A DNA stretch of 6,385 bases from Bacteroidota bacterium (GTDB lineage: Bacteria; Bacteroidota; Bacteroidia; Bacteroidales; Prolixibacteraceae), in NCBI GenBank assembly GCA_030695265.1, contig JAUYTA010000741.1, forward strand, positions 1-6,385. The letters run 5' to 3'. Shown here piece by piece: positions 1 through 4,905 of this stretch (position 1 is its first letter; each line of letters opens with the position of its first letter). Made by a program: the position numbers and the translations under genes. Below the pieces are notes generated by a model, which saw only the letters and a list, made by a program, of their open reading frames with translations, was not told where the DNA came from and did no database searches.

Positions 1-120
1 GTAACAAATCAACAATACGATGGTTAAATCAGAAGTTTCTGTTTGAAAACTTTAACAAAACCGGAAATATTATCATTACCTTATTTTATTTCTGAAAGTT
101 CGAAAATTTCCTGATTTAAA
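1..120. other. Intergenic edge, no supported gene
   Basis: This A/T-rich stretch lies downstream of the murA stop codon. The plus strand has a 30-codon open run from the window edge to a TGA at 93-95 (frame starting at base 3). It could be the tail of a neighbouring gene, but a run this short is expected by chance in A/T-rich DNA. The minus strand has no open frame continuing out of murA. I see no convincing stem followed by a T-run, so I cannot place a terminator for murA here. Confidence 0.5.
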
Positions 121-1428
121 TTATTCGGTTCTGGTAATTCGTGCACCAATGGCATTTAAGCGGTCGTCAATATTTTCATAACCACGGTCAATTTGCTCAA
201 TGTTTGAAATTTTACTGGTGCCCTGTGCCGATAAAGCTGCAATCAGCAAAGCAACGCCGGCCCTGATATCTGGCGAAGTCATGTTGGTTGGTCGGAGCAT
301 ATATTTGTGGTCGAGACCGATTACGGTTGCGCGGTGCGGATCACAGAGGATAATCCGGGCTCCCATGTCAATCAGTTTATCTACGAAAAACAAACGGCTT
401 TCGAACATTTTCTGGTGGATTAGCACGCTCCCTTTGGCTTGTGTTGCAATTACAAGGAAAATACTCAGCAAATCGGGAGTTAGTCCTGGCCATGGGGCAT
501 CGGCAATGTTCATGATCGAACCATCAATAAATGTTTCAATCTCGTAATGTTCCTGAGCGGGAATGTATAAATCGTCGCCGCGTTCTTCCACGTAAATTCC
601 CATCCGCTTGAATTGTTCAGGAATGATGCCTAAATGCTGAATCCCTGCATTTCTGATGGTAATTTCAGAATTGGTCATTGCGGCAAGGCCAATGAAACTG
701 CCTACCTCAATCATGTCGGGAAGTATCTGGTGCGAGCAGCCGGTTAGTGAACCAACTCCTTTTATTGTGAGCAGGTTTGAGCCTGTTCCTTCAATGTTGG
801 CGCCCATCGAAACAAGCATTTTGCAAAGTTGCTGAATGTATGGTTCGCAGGCTGCATTGTAAATGGTGGTGGTACCTTCTGCCATCGAAGCGGCCATCAC
901 AATGTTGGCGGTTCCGGTAACCGATGCTTCGTCAAGCAGCATGTAATTGCCTTTAAGTTTGGTTGCCTGAACACTGTAAAAATGCTGATCTGGATTGTAG
1001 GTGAAAGTTGCCCCAAGTTTCTGAAGTCCGGTGAAATGGGTATCCAGTCGTCTTCTGCCGATTTTGTCGCCGCCCGGTTGTGGAATGTAACCAATTCCGA
1101 AACGTGTTAAAAGTGGTCCCAGAATCATGATTGAACCACGAAGACTGGCGGCTTTTCGTGCGAACAGTTCGGTTTTCAGGTAATCAAGTTTTATCTGGTC
1201 GGCCTGAAATGTGTAATCTCCTTTGCTGACCCGTTCCGTTTTTACACCAAGTTCGGTGAGGATTTCGATTAACCTGATTACATCCTGTATTTCAGGAATA
1301 TTTGAAATATGAACTTTAGAGGACGTTAACAGTACTGCACAGATTACCTGAAGCGCTTCGTTTTTTGCACCCTGTGGGAACAAATCGCCGTTTAACTGTT
1401 TGCCACCTTCGATTTTAAAAGTTGCCAT
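121..1428 (-). CDS. murA: UDP-N-acetylglucosamine 1-carboxyvinyltransferase (MurA)
   Basis: This cytoplasmic enzyme transfers enolpyruvate from phosphoenolpyruvate to UDP-GlcNAc, the first committed step of peptidoglycan synthesis. The 435-residue product is close to the usual family length of about 420-435 and reads as a complete two-domain EPSP-synthase-like fold. Visible landmarks are the QGAKNE substrate-binding segment with Lys22-Asn23, the catalytic loop PGGDKIGRRR at 118-127, Asp319 in the LTPD segment (counterpart of E. coli Asp305), Glu343/Arg345, Arg389 in DIRAG and Arg415 in DRGYENI. The residue matching E. coli Cys115 is Asp121, the substitution known from naturally fosfomycin-insensitive MurAs. 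The ATG at 1428 is favoured because the protein then begins directly with the conserved first strand (FKIEGG). The start has no Shine-Dalgarno sequence, as is normal in Bacteroidota. The stop is TAA. The gene lies 131 bp downstream of the DUF4290 gene on the same strand and may be co-transcribed with it. Confidence 0.97.
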   Translation of the reverse strand: MATFKIEGGKQLNGDLFPQGAKNEALQVICAVLLTSSKVHISNIPEIQDVIRLIEILTELGVKTERVSKGDYTFQADQIKLDYLKTELFARKAASLRGSIMILGPLLTRFGIGYIPQPGGDKIGRRRLDTHFTGLQKLGATFTYNPDQHFYSVQATKLKGNYMLLDEASVTGTANIVMAASMAEGTTTIYNAACEPYIQQLCKMLVSMGANIEGTGSNLLTIKGVGSLTGCSHQILPDMIEVGSFIGLAAMTNSEITIRNAGIQHLGIIPEQFKRMGIYVEERGDDLYIPAQEHYEIETFIDGSIMNIADAPWPGLTPDLLSIFLVIATQAKGSVLIHQKMFESRLFFVDKLIDMGARIILCDPHRATVIGLDHKYMLRPTNMTSPDIRAGVALLIAALSAQGTSKISNIEQIDRGYENIDDRLNAIGARITRTE

Positions 1429-1559
1429 CTCAAAAGGAAATACGGTGATTGCTTAAAATATTCTGAATGTGTTTTAGCTTAAATACCAGACAGGTCTGAA
1501 ATGAATGATGATCGTTGCTAATTTCTCATCTCCATTCCCCATGCTCCATGCTCTATGCC
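1429..1559. other. Spacer between the DUF4290 gene and murA
   Basis: This 131-bp non-coding spacer sits between two minus-strand genes. It contains a short inverted repeat (1487-1498) and most of a degenerate heptamer tandem repeat (1526-1560). I did not find a convincing TTG / TAnnTTTG promoter pair for murA in it, so read-through from the DUF4290 promoter is plausible. I also see no stem followed by a T-run that would end the DUF4290 transcript before murA. Confidence 0.6.
1487..1498. repeat. Short inverted repeat CAGAC-N2-GTCTG
   Basis: Two perfect 5-bp arms are separated by 2 bp. Read on the minus strand (CAGACCTGTCTG), it resembles the ACCTGTC-containing hairpin repeats that I recall as common between genes in Bacteroidota. 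That resemblance is from memory. The arms are short and no T-run follows, so a terminator role is not supported. It could be a decayed repeat copy or an operator-like site. Confidence 0.4.
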
Positions 1560-1560
1560 C
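1526..1560 (-). repeat. Degenerate 7-bp tandem repeat (GRGCATR-like), about five units
   Basis: Read on the minus strand from 1560 downward, the units are GGGCATA, GAGCATG, GAGCATG, GGGAATG and a decayed GAGATGA. Two adjacent units (1540-1546 and 1547-1553) are identical and the others differ by one or two bases. The array starts inside the TAG stop codon of the DUF4290 gene, whose final G is the first base of unit one. It lies entirely in the spacer before murA. A 7-bp period does not keep a reading frame, so this is intergenic repeat DNA and not coding. I recall similar GAGCATG-type strings between genes in Bacteroidales genomes, but cannot confirm this here. Confidence 0.7.
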
Positions 1561-2198
1561 TAACGTTGTTGTTTGCTTCGGTCATCAGGTTTCTGGAATT
1601 TTCGTCTCTGGAGATTTTCAGGCACAGGGCTAATTTTTTTCTTGCTCCTGAATAAGATATCCTTGGTTTCGGCGAGTTGCATATCGGAACACTGAATTTT
1701 ACCTTTGGTCATTTCTTCAATATCCATTAATATTTTGTCGTCGGTTACCGAATCCTTGTTCCACATGATATAACTTTTTTTCATGTGGTTGGCAATCAGT
1801 TTGATTAAGAGCTCGCGGTCTTTTTCATCTTCATAAACAGCAGCCTTTTCCAGCAGTATCTCGATGGTTTTCCCGTAATGACGGTATTTAATCTTATTGT
1901 TACTGTACGGAATTCTTTCCGGAGGACTATTGAAAAATTCGGGTGCCGGCGGGGTATAAGGATAGTCGATGTCCAATGTGAAATTAGACATGATTGCCAG
2001 ATGGTCCCAAAGCTTGTGCTTGAAATCGTTGATGTCCCTCAGGTACGGATACATTGTTCCCATTATGTCTATAATGGTTCTTGCTGCCCTGTTTCTCTCA
2101 TCTCGGTCTTCAATGGTCATGATGTGATTGACCATGTTTTGTAAGTTTCTGCCATACTCAGGCAAGGGCAACTTACTGCGATCAGAATTGTAATCCAT
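1560..2198 (-). CDS. DUF4290 domain-containing protein
   Basis: This is a 212-residue protein of the Bacteroidota-specific DUF4290 family, whose biochemical function is unknown to me. Recognisable blocks are LPEYGRNLQ at 12-20, the acidic/basic helix IEDRDERNRAAR at 29-40, RDINDFKHKLWDHL at 54-67 and the LDIDYPY segment at 75-81. The rest is mostly predicted helix and ends in a lysine/arginine-rich tail from about residue 184, which could contact nucleic acid or another acidic partner (inference only). There is no signal peptide or membrane segment, so it is probably cytoplasmic. The ATG at 2198 follows an A/T-rich leader typical of the phylum, and the stop is TAG. From memory, a DUF4290 gene directly upstream of murA is a recurrent arrangement in Bacteroidota, which hints at a link to envelope synthesis but does not prove one. 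Confidence 0.9.
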   Translation of the reverse strand: MDYNSDRSKLPLPEYGRNLQNMVNHIMTIEDRDERNRAARTIIDIMGTMYPYLRDINDFKHKLWDHLAIMSNFTLDIDYPYTPPAPEFFNSPPERIPYSNNKIKYRHYGKTIEILLEKAAVYEDEKDRELLIKLIANHMKKSYIMWNKDSVTDDKILMDIEEMTKGKIQCSDMQLAETKDILFRSKKKISPVPENLQRRKFQKPDDRSKQQR

Positions 2199-2230
2199 GT
2201 AAATAAATAAAGTTTTTCTTAAAAATCAGG

Positions 2231-2267
2231 CTGTTATCTCAAATGGGTAATTGTTACAGATAATCAG
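2231..2267 (-). other. Possible stem-loop in the DUF4290 leader
   Basis: CTGTTATCT at 2231-2239 can pair with AGATAATCAG at 2258-2267 to give nine base pairs with one bulged base, around an 18-nt loop. It would lie within the 5' leader if the promoter proposed at 2287-2316 is used. It is A/T-rich and may be chance. It does not match a riboswitch class that I can recognise. Confidence 0.25.
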
Positions 2268-2286
2268 GATGAAGGTGAATCTTGTG

Positions 2287-2316
2287 CAAATAAAAGCAAA
2301 AAAGTTTTCATGTCAA
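2287..2316 (-). promoter_or_regulatory. Candidate promoter for the DUF4290 gene
   Basis: On the minus strand TTG (2316-2314, within TTGACA) is followed after 19 bp by TTTATTTG (2294-2287). That is one mismatch from the Bacteroidota -7 consensus TAnnTTTG at consensus spacing. Transcription would begin near 2280 and leave a leader of roughly 80 nt before the ATG at 2198. The region is A/T-rich, so a chance match is possible. Confidence 0.4.
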
Positions 2317-2359
2317 AAAAAAGCTGCAAAAACTGATTGTTTGATTTCACTCTGCAAAA

Positions 2360-4261
2360 CTAACTAATTATCCGCAATTTAGCGAATTTTAATAAAAGTT
2401 GTTTTTTTCCGGCATTCTGAAAAAACACGGTTGCCTTTATATCCGGCACATTTCCTTCCATTTGCAACACTTTTCCCCGCCCGAAACGTTGATGTTCAAC
2501 CAACATTCCCGCCTGAATTTCCTCCGGATTGCTGTATTCAAAGGCATCAATCTCCTTTTTTGCTTCGCGTAACTTGTTTAGCTTTTGGAACATATCGGGC
2601 TGATTGGGCGAAATGGTTTTAAATCCCGGGATCTGGGAATTTTGCGGACGTGGTTTGGGCGCTGAAAATGGCAAGTCAGAACTGTCGGAATAGAAATTCG
2701 GGTCTTTCTCAACCGGCATGTTCAGGTATTGAGGATCAATTTCGTCGATAAACCGGCTTTTATTGCAGAATTCAAGTTTCCCCCATTTGTAGCGCTGCCG
2801 GGCAAAGCTGATATAGGCGTGCTGTTCGGCCCGGGTGAGGGCAACATAAAACAAACGCCTTTCTTCTTCGAAATCTTCCAGCGTTTTTTGCCCCATCTGG
2901 CTCGACGGGAAAAGGTTTTCTTCCACACCAACAATAAATACATTCTTAAATTCGAGCCCTTTGGCCGAGTGGATGGTCATCAGCGTAACACGGTCATTGT
3001 CTTCCTCCTTTTCAGAATCCTGATCGGTAAGCAAAGCAACATCTTCCATGTAATTGTTTAGCTGGTTGGGCGTTCCTTCTTCTTTTGCTGAAATTGAAAA
3101 CTCCTGAATACCGTTCAGCAACTCCTGGATATTTTCATACCGGCTAACACCTTCCGGAGTTTGATCTTTGTAAAGATCTTTCATGATTTCGGTTCCGGTT
3201 GCAATTTCGGTGGCCAGCTCGAAGGCGCTGAGCGGTTCCAGTTTTTCCCTGAAAGCTTCGATGAGCCTCGTAAATTCATGAATTTTTGCTGCAGTTCCTT
3301 TGTTGAATTCACCTAAAAGCAATGGTATGTTGGTGGCGAATTCCCAGATGCAAATGTTGTTTTCGGAGGCAAATTGTTCAAGTTTGGTAAGGCTGGTTTG
3401 CCCGATTCCGCGCGCCGGATAATTGATGACCCGCTTAAATGCTTCGTTGTCTTTCGGGTTAATTACCATTCTGAAATAGGCGAGCAAATCCTTGATTTCT
3501 TTTCGCTGATAAAATGACAGTCCACCGTAAATCCGGTAAGGAATATTTCTTTTCCGGAGCGCTTCCTCAAAAATACGCGACTGGGCATTGGTGCGGTACA
3601 AAATAGCGTAATCCGAAAACATAAAATGCTCGCGCATCCGGGTATCAATAATCTCGTTCGAAACCAGGTAGCCTTCTTCGTTATCGGTAATTGCGCTCAT
3701 TACTTTTATCAGCGTACCAACTTCTTTTTCAGAAAATACATTTTTCCTGATTTGCCTTTTGTTTTTGGCAATGATGCTGTTGGCCGCATCCACAATGGTT
3801 TGCGTTGACCGGTAATTTTGTTCGAGCTTGAATACTTTGTGATCGGGATAATCTTTCTGAAAATTCAGGATGTTCTCGATGCGTGCCCCGCGGAACGAAT
3901 AAATACTCTGGGCATCGTCGCCAACCACGCAAATATTGTTGTGTTTGGCTGACAGCTTTTTAATGATCATGTACTGCGAATGGTTCGTGTCCTGGTACTC
4001 GTCAACCAGAATATAGCCGAAAATTCGCTGGTATTTGTCCAGAATTTCGGGATGGTTCCTGAACAGCACATTCGTTTTCATTAGCAAATCATCAAAATCC
4101 ATGGCTCCGGCCAGGAAGCACCGTTTGGTGTATTCCTTATAAATTGTGGTGATGTAGGGCATTTTTATGCTTTGGTCGTATTCAACCGTTTCGGGCAGCG
4201 TGGCGTACATTTCAGAAGAAACAAGGTTGTTTTTTGCTGCCGAAATACTACCTGCAACCAC
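2360..4261 (-). CDS. UvrD/PcrA helicase, C-terminal fragment (motifs II-VI and C-terminal domain)
   Basis: This open part after the internal stop is 633 codons if begun at the GTG at 4261, which is really an internal valine of the full gene. Residue numbers are within this fragment. It contains MDFDDLL (54-60), motif II VDEYQDTN (86-93), motif III with VVGDDAQSIYSFRGA (112-126), motif IV LEQNYRST (146-153), YPARGIGQTSL (281-291), motif V with TIHSAKGLEF (429-438), motif VI with RRLFYVALTRA (468-478), a low-complexity Pro/Ser linker (about 525-560) and a C-terminal Tudor-like domain (about 584-633) of the kind that binds RNA polymerase in PcrA. It lacks Walker A and so cannot hydrolyse ATP alone. 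No ribosome-binding signal precedes the GTG, and independent translation is unlikely. The strong conservation of every motif suggests a very recent lesion or a sequence error. The stop is TAG. Confidence 0.75.
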   Translation of the reverse strand: MVAGSISAAKNNLVSSEMYATLPETVEYDQSIKMPYITTIYKEYTKRCFLAGAMDFDDLLMKTNVLFRNHPEILDKYQRIFGYILVDEYQDTNHSQYMIIKKLSAKHNNICVVGDDAQSIYSFRGARIENILNFQKDYPDHKVFKLEQNYRSTQTIVDAANSIIAKNKRQIRKNVFSEKEVGTLIKVMSAITDNEEGYLVSNEIIDTRMREHFMFSDYAILYRTNAQSRIFEEALRKRNIPYRIYGGLSFYQRKEIKDLLAYFRMVINPKDNEAFKRVINYPARGIGQTSLTKLEQFASENNICIWEFATNIPLLLGEFNKGTAAKIHEFTRLIEAFREKLEPLSAFELATEIATGTEIMKDLYKDQTPEGVSRYENIQELLNGIQEFSISAKEEGTPNQLNNYMEDVALLTDQDSEKEEDNDRVTLMTIHSAKGLEFKNVFIVGVEENLFPSSQMGQKTLEDFEEERRLFYVALTRAEQHAYISFARQRYKWGKLEFCNKSRFIDEIDPQYLNMPVEKDPNFYSDSSDLPFSAPKPRPQNSQIPGFKTISPNQPDMFQKLNKLREAKKEIDAFEYSNPEEIQAGMLVEHQRFGRGKVLQMEGNVPDIKATVFFQNAGKKQLLLKFAKLRIIS

Positions 4262-4291
4262 ATTGGTGTTATCGGTTTTGTCGTCGAGTTT

Positions 4292-4294
4292 TTA
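4292..4294 (-). other. Premature in-frame TAA in the helicase gene
   Basis: Downstream of the codons for SIIKD the sequence reads TAA and then continues in the same frame with KLDDK, followed by NVVAGSISAAKNNLVS, which is normal family sequence. In relatives, as I recall them, this position is usually a hydrophobic residue such as Met, Leu or Phe, which fits TTA changing to TAA. Other genes in the window end with ordinary TAA or TAG, so stop-codon reassignment is not a credible explanation. Confidence 0.85.
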
Positions 4295-4675
4295 ATCTTT
4301 GATGATACTCTTTATCAGGCTTTTTGAGTCGGAAGAATCATAAATGGTAAAGTTTGAAGGATAGCCCAAAGTTTCGGATTCGGTTCTTAAAATACGCGCA
4401 AAAATGGCGTGAAAAGTTCCCATCCACAGATAACGGGCAGTATTTGGGCCAACCATTTCCGAGATGCGGTTTTTCATTTCTTTGGCGGCTTTGTTGGTAA
4501 AAGTAAGCGCCAAAACCGATCCGGGTTTTACCCCATTTTTTAATAAATGTGTAATCCGGTAGGTTAAAACCCTTGTCTTTCCCGACCCTGCTCCTGCAAT
4601 GATCAGTGATGCGCCGTTGATGTTTTCAACCGCAAGCCGCTGAGGCTCATTCAATCCGTTTAAATAATTCTGCAC
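4292..4675 (-). CDS. UvrD/PcrA helicase, N-terminal fragment (Walker A half)
   Basis: This fragment is 127 residues long and ends at the premature TAA. It carries the Q motif around Gln12, Walker A AGAGSGKT at 27-34, motif Ia ALTFTNKAAKEM at 56-67 and motif Ib around MGTFHAIFARIL at 85-96. It stops after DSKSLIKSIIKD. The frame is open upstream to a GTG at 4849, which would give 185 residues, but the added 58 residues have no family resemblance and overlap the proposed promoter. No ATG occurs in frame before the domain. The GTG at 4675 follows an A-rich leader (GAATAAA) as is usual in the phylum. The fragment has the ATP-binding loop but no DExx box, so it should be inactive and probably unstable. 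Confidence 0.7.
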   Translation of the reverse strand: MQNYLNGLNEPQRLAVENINGASLIIAGAGSGKTRVLTYRITHLLKNGVKPGSVLALTFTNKAAKEMKNRISEMVGPNTARYLWMGTFHAIFARILRTESETLGYPSNFTIYDSSDSKSLIKSIIKD

Positions 4676-4699
4676 TTTATTCTGTTCTATAATGGAGTT

Positions 4700-4729
4700 C
4701 AAAAGTAAAACTGTTTTCTGGTTTTTCAG
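4700..4729 (-). promoter_or_regulatory. Candidate uvrD promoter (Bacteroidota type)
   Basis: On the minus strand TACTTTTG (4707-4700) matches the -7 consensus TAnnTTTG perfectly. CTG (4729-4727) stands 19 bp upstream in place of the -33 TTG, with one mismatch at consensus spacing. Transcription would begin near 4693 and leave a leader of under 20 nt before the GTG at 4675. This supports that start and argues against the upstream GTG at 4849. Confidence 0.45.
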
Positions 4730-4796
4730 GGCGGCAAGGTAAGTAGTTTTCAACAATAATTGTTTAGAGGAACGATCCTTTGCTTCTTTCGGACAG

Positions 4797-4824
4797 TTGA
4801 TAACTGATAAACTGAAATTATCAA
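4797..4824. repeat. Inverted repeat TTGATAA-N14-TTATCAA
   Basis: Two perfect 7-bp arms at 4797-4803 and 4818-4824 flank a 14-bp spacer that itself contains another GATAA. The repeat lies upstream of the uvrD promoter match and about 80 bp before the divergent ATG, a reasonable place for an operator. It is A/T-rich and could be chance. No regulator can be named. Confidence 0.3.
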
Positions 4825-4905
4825 TTTGGAAATTTTGTCGTACACGCACAAAAGATAAATCAATTTTTAGCGTTAATATTGTGAATTCTTAAAAGAAAAA
4901 GTAGA

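Larger units (their letters stand above)
2199..2359. other. Spacer between uvrD and the DUF4290 gene
   Basis: This 161-bp non-coding spacer holds a candidate promoter for the DUF4290 gene (2287-2316) and a possible 5'-UTR stem (2231-2267). On the minus strand an 8-T run (2315-2322) lies about 38 nt past the uvrD stop. It has no clear GC-rich stem before it, so I do not call a terminator. TGCAAAA occurs twice nearby (in 2325-2331 and 2353-2359) as a direct repeat, without obvious meaning. Confidence 0.55.
2360..4675 (-). pseudogene. uvrD: UvrD/PcrA-type DNA helicase interrupted by an in-frame TAA
   Basis: This encodes a superfamily 1A 3'-to-5' DNA helicase, whose family acts in nucleotide excision repair, mismatch repair and replication-fork maintenance. 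Read through the TAA at 4292-4294 (codon 128), the frame encodes 771 codons, a normal length for Bacteroidota UvrD/PcrA. All motifs appear in order: Q motif (NEPQ), Walker A, Ia, II (DEYQDT), III, IV, V, VI and a C-terminal Tudor-like domain. The reading frame is the same on both sides of the stop, so the lesion is a single substitution and not an indel. Leu (TTA) to TAA is the most economical origin. It falls between motif Ib and motif II and splits the ATPase core, so neither half should be an active helicase. The GTG at 4675 is favoured as start because the product then begins MQNYLNGLNEPQ as in relatives, and a promoter match lies just upstream. The open frame extends to a GTG at 4849 without resembling the family. 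A sequencing or assembly error is a real alternative to true inactivation. Confidence 0.85.
4676..4905. other. Divergent intergenic region between uvrD and the T9SS cargo gene
   Basis: This 230-bp region separates leftward uvrD from the rightward secreted-protein gene. The uvrD side has a good promoter match at 4700-4729. On the plus strand TAATATTG at 4874-4881 is one mismatch from the TAnnTTTG box, 24 bp before the ATG at 4906. I find no TTG at the right spacing upstream of it, so a promoter for the rightward gene is only tentative. A 7-bp inverted repeat lies at 4797-4824. Confidence 0.5.

Noticed and set aside
3..95. Possible 3' end of a plus-strand gene entering from the left
   Set aside because: Only 30 open codons with no recognisable motif, which is within chance expectation for A/T-rich DNA.
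200..1110. Open frames on the strand opposite murA (200-547, 829-1110) and a short minus-strand frame at 897-1094
   Set aside because: They lie inside a full-length, motif-complete murA in other frames and show no recognisable protein features.
1526..1560. CRISPR-like array
   Set aside because: Units are 7 bp, contiguous and without spacers, so this is a simple tandem repeat.
2315..2322. Rho-independent terminator for uvrD at the 8-T run (minus strand)
   Set aside because: No stable stem immediately precedes the T-run. The nearby TGCAAAA copies are direct repeats, not inverted.
2431..3932. Several 60-110 codon frames overlapping the helicase gene on both strands
   Set aside because: They are shadows of the conserved helicase frame. 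Their translations are Phe/Pro/Arg-rich without domains.
4259..4294. Programmed frameshift or two independent helicase subunits
   Set aside because: Both halves are in the same frame, so no frameshift is needed. Neither half has a complete ATPase site, and no ribosome-binding signal or gap supports a designed second gene.
4292..4294. Stop-codon reassignment (alternative genetic code)
   Set aside because: Other genes in the window terminate normally at TAA or TAG, and no other in-frame TAA interrupts conserved protein sequence.
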